DNA from: Phytoactinopolyspora halophila
GTDB lineage: Bacteria > Actinomycetota > Actinomycetes > Jiangellales > Jiangellaceae
Assembly: GCF_003287285.1 (NCBI RefSeq)
Contig: NZ_QMIG01000020.1
Coordinates: forward strand, 33,431-97,430
Length of the DNA stretch: 64,000 nt
Reading direction: 5' to 3'
Numbering within the stretch: position 1 is the first letter of the stretch; the number at the start of each line of letters is the position of its first letter. Shown in pieces: positions 19,221 through 30,188 of this stretch. Both the position numbers and the translations under genes were made by a program. Under the pieces are notes generated by a model. That model worked only from the letters and a program-made list of their open reading frames with translations, was not told the origin of the DNA and searched no databases.

Positions 19221-20395
19221 GCGACGTCACCACCGTCGACGTGGTGGGATCGGCACCGGGCCGGGTCAACCTGATCGGAGAGCACACCGACTACAACGGC
19301 GGTTTCGCCCTGCCCCTGGCGATCCCGCACCGCACGACGGCGGCGGTGCGGCGACGCGACGACCGCATCGTGACCGCGACGTCCAGCCGCCGGGATTCCG
19401 GGCCCGTCGAGTTCCATGTCGATTCCGAGCCTGGTGACGTCACCGGCTGGAGCGCCTACGTCGCCGGGGTTTTCTGGGCCTTGCGGCATGCCGGATACGA
19501 CGTCCCCGGCGCCGACGTGCACATCGACAGCGACGTCCCGAGCGGCGCCGGCCTGTCATCGTCCGCCGCCCTCGAGTGTTCGGTACTCGTAGCGCTGAAC
19601 GCGTTGGCCGGCCTGGAGCTCGACCCCACGAGATCGGCGCTGCTCGCGCAGCAGGCGGAGAACGAGTACGTCCGTGCACCCACGGGCCTGATGGATCAGA
19701 TGGCCGCCATGCACGGGCGCGACGGCCACGTGATCCTCTTCGACGCCGCGGACGTCAACGCCGAGCCGATCCCGTGCGATCTTGCCGGTGCCGGGCTGAC
19801 GCTGCTGATCATCGACACCCGGGCACCACACCGGCACGCTGACGGCGAGTACGGCGCGCGCCGTCGTAGCTGCGAGCACGCCGCACGCAGGCTCGGCGTC
19901 TCGTCGTTGCGGGATGTCCAGGACGAGCCGGTCGAATCCGTCGTCGGCCGGCTCGAGCCGGGCGCATCCGGTGAGCCGCACCCGGAAGGCACTCCCCTCT
20001 CGCCCGACACACCCGACGTGACCCGGCGCCGGGTACGGCACGTGCTCACCGAGAACGGCCGTGTTCAAGAAACCGTCCAGCTCCTGCGTGCCGGCCGGAT
20101 CCGCGACGTGGGCCCCCTGCTCACCGCGTCACACGTCTCTTTGCGCGACGACTACGAGGTCACCGTGCCCCAGCTCGACGTCGCGGTCGACGCCGCGCTG
20201 CATGCCGGAGCGCACGGAGCCCGCATGACCGGCGGAGGCTTCGGCGGTTCGATCATCGCGCTCGTGGACACCGAGCGCGCCGAGGCCGTCACGGCTGCCG
20301 TCCGGCAGGCCTTCACTCGGTACGGGTTCGCCACCCCGGACGCCTTCGTGGCCGTGCCGTCGGCCGGCGCCGGTGTCGTTTCACCGTCCCGATAA
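19217..20395 (+). CDS. galK: Galactokinase
   Basis: GHMP kinase (392 residues) that phosphorylates galactose at C1. The galactokinase signature GRVNLIGEHTDYNGG is at 15-29, the ATP-binding GAGLSSSAALE at 110-120, and GGGFGGS near the C-terminus. The open frame extends back to 18227 inside galE; the true start is ATG 19217, which overlaps the galE stop by 4 bases and has AAAGGA upstream. A loop between about 250 and 262, rich in Pro/Gly/Glu, is longer than usual. Last gene of galTEK; a small hairpin (CTCGGG/CCCGAG, 20421-20439) follows. Confidence 0.96.
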   Translation: MSDVTTVDVVGSAPGRVNLIGEHTDYNGGFALPLAIPHRTTAAVRRRDDRIVTATSSRRDSGPVEFHVDSEPGDVTGWSAYVAGVFWALRHAGYDVPGADVHIDSDVPSGAGLSSSAALECSVLVALNALAGLELDPTRSALLAQQAENEYVRAPTGLMDQMAAMHGRDGHVILFDAADVNAEPIPCDLAGAGLTLLIIDTRAPHRHADGEYGARRRSCEHAARRLGVSSLRDVQDEPVESVVGRLEPGASGEPHPEGTPLSPDTPDVTRRRVRHVLTENGRVQETVQLLRAGRIRDVGPLLTASHVSLRDDYEVTVPQLDVAVDAALHAGAHGARMTGGGFGGSIIALVDTERAEAVTAAVRQAFTRYGFATPDAFVAVPSAGAGVVSPSR

Positions 20396-20520
20396 CGGCT
20401 CCGAGCATCCCCCGGCTGACCTCGGGCACGCTCCCCGAGCCTCACGCATGTCGGGAGGGTCTTCGGCCGGATCACCCGCCATCGGCAGGGCTCGAAACGC
20501 GGATCGTTGCGAAACCCGAT

Positions 20521-20569
20521 GTGTACGTTTAGGCTAGCCTAAGTTAGCCTCGCCTATGCTTACGTACAC
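20521..20569. promoter_or_regulatory. Iron box (DtxR/IdeR-type operator)
   Basis: TTAGGCTAGCCTAAGTTAG (20529-20547) matches the DtxR/IdeR consensus at 14 of 19 positions and contains the perfect palindrome TTAGGCTAGCCTAA. A further inverted repeat GTGTACGT/ACGTACAC (20521-20528, 20562-20569) encloses it. A TATGCT hexamer at 20555-20560 may be the -10 box. The site is 40 bp before the siderophore-interacting protein gene and predicts repression by Fe2+-loaded regulator. Confidence 0.85.
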
Positions 20570-20586
20570 ACTTTCTCGACGGGGAT

Positions 20587-21606
20587 ATGATGACGAGTAC
20601 CGCAACTGACGCAGCCACCCGCACGCCCGGCGGCACCATCACCGCGGACCCGAACGCGCCACGCTGGCGGCCCTTCCGCGTCGTCGTCGCCGATCTCAAG
20701 CGGCTGAGTCCCACCTTCCTGCGGGTCACCTTCACCGGCGACGATCTGGACCAGTTCGGGCACGACGGCCCAGACCAGCGCATCAAGCTCTACATTCCCA
20801 GGGCGGGCCAGGGCATACCGCAGTTCTCCACCACGGACTGGTACACCGAGTATCGCAACTCTGACCCGTCCACTCGGGGGTTCATCCGCACCTACACCAT
20901 CCGGGCGGTGCGGCCCGAGCGTCGCGAGCTGGACGTGGACTTCGTTCTGCACGGCCCCGCCGGCCACCACCCGTCCGGCCCGGCAGCGAGCTGGGCCGCG
21001 CGGGCAGCCGTGGGTGACGAGCTCGCCGTCATCGGGCCGAACCGGCTGTTCCCGGGCGACTGCCTCGGGCACGAGTGGAATCCACCGGTGGGCGCGCGCG
21101 ACATCATCATCGCCGGCGACGAGACGGCGGTCCCCGCCATCGGTGGCATCCTGGAGCGCCTGCGTCACGGCCAGAGCGCCGCAGGCGGCACGTCGCCGGC
21201 CCCCGCACCACGGATCCGGGCTTTCCTTGAAGTCCCCGAGCCCCAAGACGTCCTCGAACTTGCCGCGCCAGACGGCACCGAGATCAGCTGGCTGCCCCGC
21301 TCGCGACCCGACGGCTCGTCGTCCGGACATGGGCAGCTGCTCGTCGACGCGGTCACGTCGGCGTCGCTCACCCGCCCGGCGTCCTCCACCACCGACACAT
21401 CCACGGTCGACACCGTGGACATCGATCTCGAGGTGCTCTGGGAGGTCGCGGCCAGCGCCAGCAGCCCCGTCTACGCCTGGGTGGCCGGCGAAGCGGGCGC
21501 GGTCAAGGCGATCCGCCGGCACCTGGTACGCGAGCGCGGGATCGACAAGGGCGCGGTCACCTTCATGGGCTACTGGCGCCTGGGCCGCGCCATCGACGAG
21601 GGCTGA
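20587..21606 (+). CDS. Siderophore-interacting protein (FAD-dependent ferric-siderophore reductase)
   Basis: Flavoprotein of 339 residues of the ViuB/SIP family, which reduces Fe3+-siderophore complexes in the cytoplasm to release iron. An N-terminal FAD-binding domain (about 25-150) has the flavin motif RTYTIR near residue 105; the C-terminal NAD(P)H-binding part has IIAGDETAVPAI and ends GYWRLGRA. A second ATG lies one codon downstream. The iron box directly upstream supports the role. No siderophore synthesis or uptake genes are adjacent. The 3' end overlaps the convergent gene by 44 bp. Confidence 0.93.
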   Translation: MMTSTATDAATRTPGGTITADPNAPRWRPFRVVVADLKRLSPTFLRVTFTGDDLDQFGHDGPDQRIKLYIPRAGQGIPQFSTTDWYTEYRNSDPSTRGFIRTYTIRAVRPERRELDVDFVLHGPAGHHPSGPAASWAARAAVGDELAVIGPNRLFPGDCLGHEWNPPVGARDIIIAGDETAVPAIGGILERLRHGQSAAGGTSPAPAPRIRAFLEVPEPQDVLELAAPDGTEISWLPRSRPDGSSSGHGQLLVDAVTSASLTRPASSTTDTSTVDTVDIDLEVLWEVAASASSPVYAWVAGEAGAVKAIRRHLVRERGIDKGAVTFMGYWRLGRAIDEG

Positions 21607-22543
21607 TTCCCGGCGTCGGCGGGTATGGCGAGGGACCAGCCTCGCCGGATGAGCGGCGCCGGAGGATGCCACGGCGCCGGGTGGCCCGCCGGTCAGCCTG
21701 AAACATCGCATCCGGGTAGTCGGCGTCAACCTCGTCGATCTCCACGTCGAACCCCTCGCCGTCACGATCGCCGCCGATGTCGCGAAGGCGCACCACGATG
21801 CCCGTCGCGACATCGAGCACCGTCTCGAACCGATCGGCGAAGACGGGCATCGGATCCAGCGGGGGCGCTCCTTCCGCGCGGTCGATCGCCACGCTGACCT
21901 CGCTGTGCAGCAGCGGGCAGCACGCACAGCGTGGGTCGTAGTCCGGGCTCGGTCGCACCACTGCCCTGAGGACGGCCCGGCCGAACAGCTCTCCCCGCTC
22001 CAGTTCGAGGACCTCCACGCCGGGCGGACAGGCGCCGTCCTGGGCCGGAACGTCCCCGGGCACGCCGGCACCGTCCGGCACATCGCCATCCGGCGCCCAA
22101 CCGTCCAGCGCGCCGTCGGCGAGCTCTTGCGGATCCAGCATCGCGACCCACTGGTAATTCACGTACATCGGATCGTCATAGACGAGCTCGACGTCATCCG
22201 GCCGGGAGATGACCAGCCCGTCCTCCCGCCGGACCGGCTGCGGCGACCCCGGGTCCTGCGGGACGCGGTAGACCGGCTGCGGCACTCGCCGCTGAGGGAT
22301 CGACTCGTGATCGTCTGTCGAGACCGCCCGGAAGACGCCGCGATTCCTTCCGAGCTGGTCGCGTTCATCGACGACGTGTACGTCACCATGTTCCGGTTCC
22401 ACCCGCATCCGGGCGGGTCGTTTGATCCACGCCCGGAGCCGCTCGGCGCCGTCACGCGTCACCGTCGTCCGGGTGAACGCGACTGACGACCACAACCACG
22501 GCGACGAGCGCGCCAGCGCGCGGAACGTATCAGGATCAACCAC
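21563..22543 (-). CDS. Hypothetical actinobacterial protein
   Basis: An open frame of 326 codons with no function I can name. The opening MVDPDTFRALARSSPWLWSS and a middle DPMYVNYQWVAMLDP block look like real conserved protein; a CACC pair (DPRCACCPLLHS) lies near residue 215. There is no signal peptide or membrane span. The last 50 residues are Arg/Pro-rich and overlap the end of the siderophore-interacting gene on the other strand by 44 bp, so the true stop may deserve checking for an assembly error. Codon use is like its neighbours. Confidence 0.7.
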   Translation of the reverse strand: MVDPDTFRALARSSPWLWSSVAFTRTTVTRDGAERLRAWIKRPARMRVEPEHGDVHVVDERDQLGRNRGVFRAVSTDDHESIPQRRVPQPVYRVPQDPGSPQPVRREDGLVISRPDDVELVYDDPMYVNYQWVAMLDPQELADGALDGWAPDGDVPDGAGVPGDVPAQDGACPPGVEVLELERGELFGRAVLRAVVRPSPDYDPRCACCPLLHSEVSVAIDRAEGAPPLDPMPVFADRFETVLDVATGIVVRLRDIGGDRDGEGFDVEIDEVDADYPDAMFQADRRATRRRGILRRRSSGEAGPSPYPPTPGISPRRWRGPGASSP

Positions 22544-22649
22544 GTTCCGACGCTAACCCCGGACGTGGACTCCAGGCGACCGCATTTCTGCCCGGCCCGA
22601 CCACGCAGCTGCCGTCATCCAAAACCGGCAGCTGACGTCGTCCGATGTG

Positions 22650-23864
22650 TCAGGAGGCGAGGCGCTTGGCAAGATTCTCGTCGAGCGTGGCCAGGAACTC
22701 CTCCGTGGTCGCCCAGCCCTGATCGTCGCCGACCAGCAACGCGAGATCCTTGGTCATGACGCCGGATTCCACGGTTGTGACCACGACGTCCTCGAGCGTC
22801 TGGGCGAAGCTGGTCACCTCCGGGGTGTTGTCCAGCTTGCCGCGATGTTCCAGCCCGCGTGTCCAGGCGAAGATGGACGCGATCGGGTTGGTCGACGTGG
22901 GCTTTCCCTCCTGATGCTGACGATAGTGCCGGGTGACCGTGCCGTGCGCGGCCTCCGCCTCGACCGTGCCATCCGACGTCATCAGCACCGAGGTCATCAG
23001 GCCGAGCGAGCCGAAGCCCTGCGCGACCGTATCGGACTGCACGTCACCGTCGTAGTTCTTGCACGCCCAGACGTAGCCGCCTTCCCACTTCAGCGCGGCA
23101 GCCACCATGTCGTCGATCAGCCGGTGCTCGTAGGTGAGGCCGGCAGCCTCGAACTGCTCCTTGAACTCCTCCTCGTAGACCTCGGCGAACAGGTCCTTGA
23201 ACCGCCCGTCGTAGGCCTTGAGGATGGTGTTCTTCGTCGACATGTACACCGGGAACTTGCGTTCCAGGCCGTAGCGGAACGATGCCCGGGCGAACTCCCG
23301 GATCGACTCGTCGTAGTTGTACATGCCCATCGCGACGCCGCCGTCCGGGAAGTTGGCGACCTGCATCTCCATCGGTTCGCCACCGTCGGCCGGCGTGTAG
23401 GTGATGGTCACCGTGCCCGGGCCGGGGACGACGAAGTCCGAGGCCTTGTACTGGTCGCCGTGGGCGTGCCGCCCGATGATGATCGGCTTGGTCCAGCCCG
23501 GAACCAGGCGCGGGATGTTGGAGATGACGATCGGCTCGCGGAAGATCACGCCACCGAGGATGTTGCGGATGGTGCCGTTGGGCGAGCGCCACATCTTCTT
23601 CAAGCCGAATTCCTCGACCCGCGCCTCGTCCGGCGTGATGGTGGCGCACTTCACCCCGACGCCGTGCTGCTTGATGGCGTTCGCGGCGTCGACGGTGACT
23701 TGGTCGTCGGTGGCGTCGCGGTTCTGGATCGACAGATCGTAGTAGCGAAGGTCCACGTCGAGGTATGGATGGATCAGGCGTTCCTTGATGAACGACCAGA
23801 TGATTCGCGTCATCTCGTCGCCGTCGAGCTCGACGACGGGGCCAGCTACCTTGATCTTCGCCAT
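22650..23864 (-). CDS. icd: NADP-dependent isocitrate dehydrogenase
   Basis: Oxidative decarboxylation of isocitrate to 2-oxoglutarate with NADP+. At 404 residues, with the block [20 protein letters not shown] followed by [18 protein letters not shown], it belongs to the homodimeric type II group shared with eukaryotes, not the E. coli type. The start is ATG 23864 (second in-frame ATG). A MarR/TamR-like palindrome lies 25 bp upstream. It follows mdh on the same strand after 146 bp and probably has its own promoter. Confidence 0.96.
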   Translation of the reverse strand: MAKIKVAGPVVELDGDEMTRIIWSFIKERLIHPYLDVDLRYYDLSIQNRDATDDQVTVDAANAIKQHGVGVKCATITPDEARVEEFGLKKMWRSPNGTIRNILGGVIFREPIVISNIPRLVPGWTKPIIIGRHAHGDQYKASDFVVPGPGTVTITYTPADGGEPMEMQVANFPDGGVAMGMYNYDESIREFARASFRYGLERKFPVYMSTKNTILKAYDGRFKDLFAEVYEEEFKEQFEAAGLTYEHRLIDDMVAAALKWEGGYVWACKNYDGDVQSDTVAQGFGSLGLMTSVLMTSDGTVEAEAAHGTVTRHYRQHQEGKPTSTNPIASIFAWTRGLEHRGKLDNTPEVTSFAQTLEDVVVTTVESGVMTKDLALLVGDDQGWATTEEFLATLDENLAKRLAS

Positions 23865-23888
23865 GGTCAACGCTCCTGAAGTTCAGTT

Positions 23889-23906
23889 TCTCTCGACGTC
23901 AAGATA
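23889..23906. promoter_or_regulatory. TamR-like operator before icd
   Basis: TCTCTCGACGTCAAGATA matches the tam operator palindrome at 15 of 18 positions, including the whole right arm GTCAAGATA. It lies 25-42 bp before the icd start codon, a position expected to affect transcription. The TamR protein would be the product of the gene at 11281. Confidence 0.6.
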
Positions 23907-24010
23907 TCAGACCCTGCCCGGGAGCCATCGGGGCGTCCGGCCCGCCCTCGCTCCTCCTACAGGGATCCCCCGACGATCACCACTGCACACCGCCGCGTGG
24001 TGATGTCCAG

Positions 24011-25390
<1,380 letters not shown>

Positions 25391-25394
<4 letters not shown>

Positions 25395-26518
25395 CGCTCA
25401 GAGATGTCCTTCCAGCGCCGGCCGACCGGGCCGGTGTATTCGCTGGCAGGCCTGATCAGCCGGTTGTCCTCGTGCTGTTCGATCACGTGCGCGGTCCAGC
25501 CGCTCATCCGGGAGATCGCGAACACCGGCGTGAACAAGTCAGTGGGGATACCGAGTGCGTGATAGACGCTCGCGGCATAGAAGTCAACGTTCGGGTACAG
25601 GCCCTTGGTGTCGAAGACGGCCTTTTCCATACGCCGCGAGAAGTCGAAATAGTGCCGGTTACCGGTGAGTTCGGCGAGCTCTTCACTCATCCGCCGCAGA
25701 TGGGTGGCGCGCGGATCTTCCGCCTTGTAGACGCGGTGGCCGAATCCCATCAGCTTGCGCCCGGCGCTGAGTTCATCCCGAACGAACCGGTCGACCGTGT
25801 CTACGCCGCCCTCGATCGAGCTCAGCGTCTTCATCACCGCCTCGTTCGCGCCGCCGTGAAGCGGACCGCGTAGCGCACCCATCGCCCCGGTGATGGCCGA
25901 GTGGATGTCCGACAGGGTCGCCGCGACGACCCGAGCGGTGAACGTCGACGCGTTCATCGTGTGGTCAGCATGCAGCACGAGGCACGCGTCGAAGATCTCC
26001 GCTGCCCGATCCGCCGGGCGCTCGCCGGTCACCTGAAGCAGGAAGTTTCCCGCGATACCCAGCGACGGATCACCCTCGGCCACCTCCCGGCCGCTACGAT
26101 CCGCGTGGTACCGCGCGACGAGCACGGGCATCTGCGCCACCAGCCGGGTCGCCTTACGCCGATCCGCCTCGACCGATGAGTCCGCAGCGTCCGGGTCGTC
26201 CACAGCCAGCGACGAGACCAGAGTCCGCAACGCCTCCATGGGCGTGCCGCTACGGACGACGTGCGGAAGCAGCGCCTCCGTGGTCTCACCGATCCATCGG
26301 GCGCCGGTCAGCTCATTCGCGAAAGCGCCGAGTTCGTCTGCCGTAGGAAGATCTCCCCGCTGCAGGAGATGGACACACTCCTCGAAGCTGATCCGCCCGG
26401 TAATGTCATTGATGTCGTAGCCCCGATAGAACAGACGGCCCTCTTCACCGTCGATGTCGGATATCGACGTGGTGGCCGCGACGACATCAGCGAGGCCGCG
26501 CGAAGACTTATCGGCCAT
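25391..26518 (-). CDS. Citrate synthase (short type II / methylcitrate-synthase-like)
   Basis: Condenses acetyl-CoA (possibly propionyl-CoA) with oxaloacetate. The length, 375 residues, is that of the short citrate/2-methylcitrate synthases. Catalytic residues are visible: His in GPLHGGANEAV, His in GFGHRVYKAEDPRA and Asp in PNVDFYAASVYHALGIP. There are no prpB/prpD genes nearby; the neighbours mdh and icd favour a TCA-cycle role. ATG 26518 has GAGGAGG upstream. Its promoter carries a tandem 12-bp repeat. Whether it also serves propionate use cannot be told from sequence. Confidence 0.92.
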
Positions 26519-26605
26519 ACAGGTTGGGACCTCCTCCTCTGTGAAGTCGCCGCCACCTTACCCAACGGTAAGTGCGACGAGATGTCCGACCCTGCGCGCT
26601 CCGCC

Positions 26606-26651
26606 CGGTGGCTCACCAAACCCTATACCGTGCAACATACCGTGCAACACT
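26606..26651 (-). promoter_or_regulatory. Citrate synthase promoter with tandem 12-bp repeat
   Basis: Perfect tandem repeat ATACCGTGCAAC (26625-26636 and 26637-26648). Read on the minus strand it gives TTGCAC (26647-26642), 16 bp, then TAGGGT (26625-26620), a fair -35/-10 pair. The expected start is near 26613, leaving about 95 nt of leader. A regulator that reads both repeats would sit on the core promoter. Confidence 0.5.
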
Positions 26652-26666
26652 AAATGGTCGCGTTCC

Positions 26667-27545
26667 TCACCTCACTCGCTCCGCGGCCTCGACGACATTC
26701 GCCAGCAGCATCGCCCGCGTCATCGGTCCGACACCGCCCGGGTTCGGAGAAACCCACGACGCGACCTCGTACACGCCGGAATGCACGTCGCCAGCGATCC
26801 GCGACTTTCCAGTTTCGGGATCCTGCTGCCGGCTCACGCCCACGTCGAGCACAACCGCCTCCGGCTTGACCGCGTCAGCGGTCACGATCCCCGGAACTCC
26901 GGCAGCCGCCACGATCACATCCGCCTGACGCAGGTGGCCCGCGAGATCGCTGGTCCCCGTGTGGGTGGATGTGGCCGTCGCGTTCACCGCCTTCCGGGTG
27001 AGCAGGAGGGGAAGCGAGCGTCCCACCGTGACGCCGCGGCCGACGATCACCACATCACGCCCTGCCAGCGAGATACCGTGCCGAGTCAACAGCTCGATGA
27101 TCGCCCGGGGCGTGCACGGCTGCGGAGAGGCGATCTCGGTGTTCACCCCGAGGACAAGCCGGCCGAGGTTGGTGGGGTGGAGCCCGTCGGCGTCCTTGGC
27201 CGGATCAACGCGTTCCAGCACCGCATCGGTGTCGATGTGGGCAGGCAACGGAAGCTGGACGATGTAACCGGTACAGGCAGGGTCGGCGTTGAGCTCGTCG
27301 ATGACGCCTTCGAGCTCGGCCTGCGTGACCGTGTCCGGGAGATCTCGCCGGATCGACGTGATCCCTACCTCGCCGCAGTCTCGGTGCTTTCCGTTGACGT
27401 ACGACGTCGATCCCGGATCGTCACCCACGAGCACCGTGCCAAGGCCCGGAGTCGCACCCGCAGATGCCAGGCGCTCGACACGGGCTCGCAGCTCGTCCTT
27501 GATCGCAGCAGCCGTCGCCTTGCCGTCCAGGATCTTCGCGCTCAT
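26667..27545 (-). CDS. folD: Methylenetetrahydrofolate dehydrogenase / cyclohydrolase
   Basis: Bifunctional enzyme that interconverts 5,10-methylene- and 10-formyl-THF, supplying the formyl donor for PurN and PurH upstream. 292 residues, with the catalytic YVNGK motif near residue 49 and the NADP region [18 protein letters not shown]. It lies downstream of purH on the same strand but is separated from it by a strong hairpin, so it may be transcribed separately. Confidence 0.95.
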   Translation of the reverse strand: MSAKILDGKATAAAIKDELRARVERLASAGATPGLGTVLVGDDPGSTSYVNGKHRDCGEVGITSIRRDLPDTVTQAELEGVIDELNADPACTGYIVQLPLPAHIDTDAVLERVDPAKDADGLHPTNLGRLVLGVNTEIASPQPCTPRAIIELLTRHGISLAGRDVVIVGRGVTVGRSLPLLLTRKAVNATATSTHTGTSDLAGHLRQADVIVAAAGVPGIVTADAVKPEAVVLDVGVSRQQDPETGKSRIAGDVHSGVYEVASWVSPNPGGVGPMTRAMLLANVVEAAERVR

Positions 27546-27585
27546 CTCGTTACCGTCCTTTCTGGTCCTCAGCCCTCACGCCTCT

Positions 27586-27642
27586 CCGCTGATCATGAAC
27601 ACTTACCGGCCTCATAGAGCGACTAGTGTTCATGATCAGCGG
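27586..27642. terminator. Perfect 18-bp inverted repeat after purH
   Basis: Arms 27586-27603 and 27625-27642 are exact reverse complements (18 of 18), with core TGATCATGAACACT and a 21-nt loop. On the minus strand it begins 23 nt after the purH stop and ends 41 bp before folD, so it probably terminates or protects the purH transcript. Sixteen bases (CTAGTGTTCATGATCA) recur at 63953-63938 on the minus strand. Confidence 0.75.
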
Positions 27643-27664
27643 GAATTGGGGGGAGGGAGGTGGG

Positions 27665-29266
27665 TCAATGGAGGAAATGGCGAGAGCCGGTCAGATACAT
27701 CGTCGCTCCGGCCTCCTGCGCTGCTGCGACGACCTCGTCGTCGCGCACCGATCCGCCCGGCTGGACCACGGCGCGCACGCCACCGTCCAGCAGGACCCGC
27801 AGTCCGTCCGGGAACGGGAAGAACGCGTCGGACGCGGCCACCGAGCCCGCAGCGCGCTCGCCGGCTCGCGATACCGCCAGACGGGCCGCATCCACCCGGT
27901 TGACCTGTCCCATCCCGACACCCACGGCCGCGCGGTCGGTCGCCAACAGGATCGCGTTGGACTTCGCCGAACGGACCGCCCGCCAGGCGAACGCGAGATC
28001 GGCACGCGTCGCCTCATCCGCCGGCTCCCCCGCCACGAGCGTCCAGCCAGAAGGGTCGTCACCGGGCGCATCGACGCGATCGGCGCGCTGTATCAACATG
28101 CCACCGGAAATGGGCCGCGACTCAACCGCACCTGCTCCCCCGGATACCCGCAGCACGCGCAGGCTCTTCTTCTCCGCCAAGATCTCCAGCGCGCCATCGT
28201 CGAATCCGGGAGCGGCGACGACCTCCGTGAACACCTCGGCGATCTGCTCCGCCGCGGCCCGCGTGAGCACCTGGTTCGTCGCGATCACCCCGCCGAACGC
28301 CGAGACCGGATCGGTGGCGTGTGCCTTGCGGTGTGCCTCGGCCACATCGACACCGACGGCGATACCGCAGGGATTGGCATGCTTGATGATCGCCACCGCG
28401 GGTTCGGAGAAGTCGTGGGCGGCCCACCAGGCGGCGTCGGCATCGACGAAGTTGTTGTACGACATCTCCTTGCCGTGCAGCTGCTCGGCCTGCGCCAGTC
28501 CGGCATTCGAGCCGGCACCGCCGCCGTCCGACACGTACAACGCGGCGGGCTGGTGCGGGTTCTCGCCGTATCGCAACACCGACTCCCGCTGCCAGGTGGC
28601 ACCCACCCAGCGGGGAAAGCCGCTGCCGTCCGACGTGTCCGTGTGGACGTTGCCCATCCACGACGCCACGGCGACGTCGTAGGTGGCCGTGTGCGCGAAT
28701 GCCTCGGCGGCCAGGCGTCGTCGTTCGGCGAGCGTGAATCCGCCGTTCCGGGCGGCCGCCAGGACATCAGAATATCGGGACGGGTCGACGACGACGGCGA
28801 CGCTGGGATGGTTCTTCGCCGCGGCCCGCACCATGGACGGGCCACCGATGTCGATCTGTTCGACGATCTCGTCGGCCCGCGCGCCCGAGGCCACGGTGTC
28901 AGCGAACGGGTAGAGGTTGCAGATGACCAGTGAGAACGGCTCGATTTCCAGCTCGGCCAGCTGGTCTCGATGGGTGTCGAGGCGCAGATCGGCCAGCAGA
29001 CCGGCATGCACGTTCGGGTGCAGGGTCTTGACCCGCCCATCCAGACACTCCGGGAAACCGGTGAGCTCTTCGACCCGCGTCACGGGCACTCCGGCCTCGG
29101 CGATCCGCGCCGCCGTGGAACCGGTGGACACGATCGTCACGCCCGCATCGGCCAGGCCGCGAGCGAGATCGTCCAGGCCTGTCTTGTCGTAGACACTGAT
29201 CAGAGCCCGTTCGACGGGCACCTGCCCGTCATCGGCCGACGTGGATTCGGGGAAGGTGGCGCTCAT
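27665..29266 (-). CDS. purH: AICAR transformylase / IMP cyclohydrolase
   Basis: Last two steps of IMP synthesis, 533 residues. The N-terminal MGS-like cyclohydrolase domain (about 15-160) has [18 protein letters not shown]; the transformylase domain shows [36 protein letters not shown] and [12 protein letters not shown]. The start is ATG 29266 behind AGGAG; the frame extends 17 basic codons upstream without support. purN lies 178 bp upstream on the same strand. Confidence 0.96.
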   Translation of the reverse strand: MSATFPESTSADDGQVPVERALISVYDKTGLDDLARGLADAGVTIVSTGSTAARIAEAGVPVTRVEELTGFPECLDGRVKTLHPNVHAGLLADLRLDTHRDQLAELEIEPFSLVICNLYPFADTVASGARADEIVEQIDIGGPSMVRAAAKNHPSVAVVVDPSRYSDVLAAARNGGFTLAERRRLAAEAFAHTATYDVAVASWMGNVHTDTSDGSGFPRWVGATWQRESVLRYGENPHQPAALYVSDGGGAGSNAGLAQAEQLHGKEMSYNNFVDADAAWWAAHDFSEPAVAIIKHANPCGIAVGVDVAEAHRKAHATDPVSAFGGVIATNQVLTRAAAEQIAEVFTEVVAAPGFDDGALEILAEKKSLRVLRVSGGAGAVESRPISGGMLIQRADRVDAPGDDPSGWTLVAGEPADEATRADLAFAWRAVRSAKSNAILLATDRAAVGVGMGQVNRVDAARLAVSRAGERAAGSVAASDAFFPFPDGLRVLLDGGVRAVVQPGGSVRDDEVVAAAQEAGATMYLTGSRHFLH

Positions 29267-29444
29267 CTCACTCCTCAGCAAGCGGCGGCATGCTCGACGG
29301 CAGCCGCGGGTGGCCATCCGACCGCCGGGGCCCAGGCGTTCGACCCCGAAGTCTCCTGCTGGTGTGCCGCTCCCCGGTGGTTATCCACCCAGCGCCAGTC
29401 GCGACGCGGCCTAGCGTAACAGGTACCGTGCGGCTTGCGGAGAC

Positions 29445-30074
29445 CTACGGAATGGTGACCGTCCGGCCATTGACGGTCCACCCCTCCCGGGCCAAGCGGC
29501 CGACGTATTCGACGAGCTGTTCCCGCTCCGCCGCCTTGATCCGCTCCGTCAGGGACGCGACGTCGTCGCTGTCGAGGACCGGAACCGCCACCTGGGCGAT
29601 GATCGGCCCGGTGTCCACACCGGAGTCCACGAAGAACAGCGTCGCACCGGTGATCTTGACTCCGTACTCGAGGGCGTCCCTGGGGCCATGCATGCCCGGA
29701 AAGGCAGGGAGCAAGGCGTTGTGGGTGTTGATGTAGCGGCCTTCGAACCGCGCGAGGAACTCGGGACCCACCAGCTTGAGGAATCCAGCGGAGATCACCA
29801 GATCGGGGGCGCAATCCTCCACGTGCCTGGTCAGTGCCCGGTCCCACCCCTCACGTGTGGGATGGTCACGGAGCCGTTCGACGAATGTCGGAACACCGGC
29901 ATCCGTCGCGATCTTCAATCCGTCGATGCCGTCCCGGTCCGCGCCGACGCCGACTACCGTCGCGCCGTATGCCGGATCGGCACACGCGTCCAGCAGCGCC
30001 CCGAGGTTGCTTCCGGCTCCCGAGACGAGCACGACCAGACGGCACGCACGCCCGGCATCTGGGGATATACGCAC
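29445..30074 (-). CDS. purN: Phosphoribosylglycinamide formyltransferase
   Basis: Folate-dependent GAR transformylase of purine synthesis, 209 residues. Motifs GSNLGALLDA (phosphate loop) and HNALLPAFPGMHG...VDSGVDTGPII (catalytic Asn, His and Asp) are clear. GTG 30074 follows GGGAG by 7 bases. Order DUF6350-purN-purH on one strand is common in actinobacteria. Confidence 0.95.
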   Translation of the reverse strand: MRISPDAGRACRLVVLVSGAGSNLGALLDACADPAYGATVVGVGADRDGIDGLKIATDAGVPTFVERLRDHPTREGWDRALTRHVEDCAPDLVISAGFLKLVGPEFLARFEGRYINTHNALLPAFPGMHGPRDALEYGVKITGATLFFVDSGVDTGPIIAQVAVPVLDSDDVASLTERIKAAEREQLVEYVGRLAREGWTVNGRTVTIP

Positions 30075-30188
30075 GATGAGCTCCCGACAGACAGATCACG
30101 GCAAGCGGCGGCGCAGCCGGCGGTCGAGAGCGCCGCCCGACACCGGTGACCATATCCGATGCCGGCACATCGTCGAGTGACACCCTGC

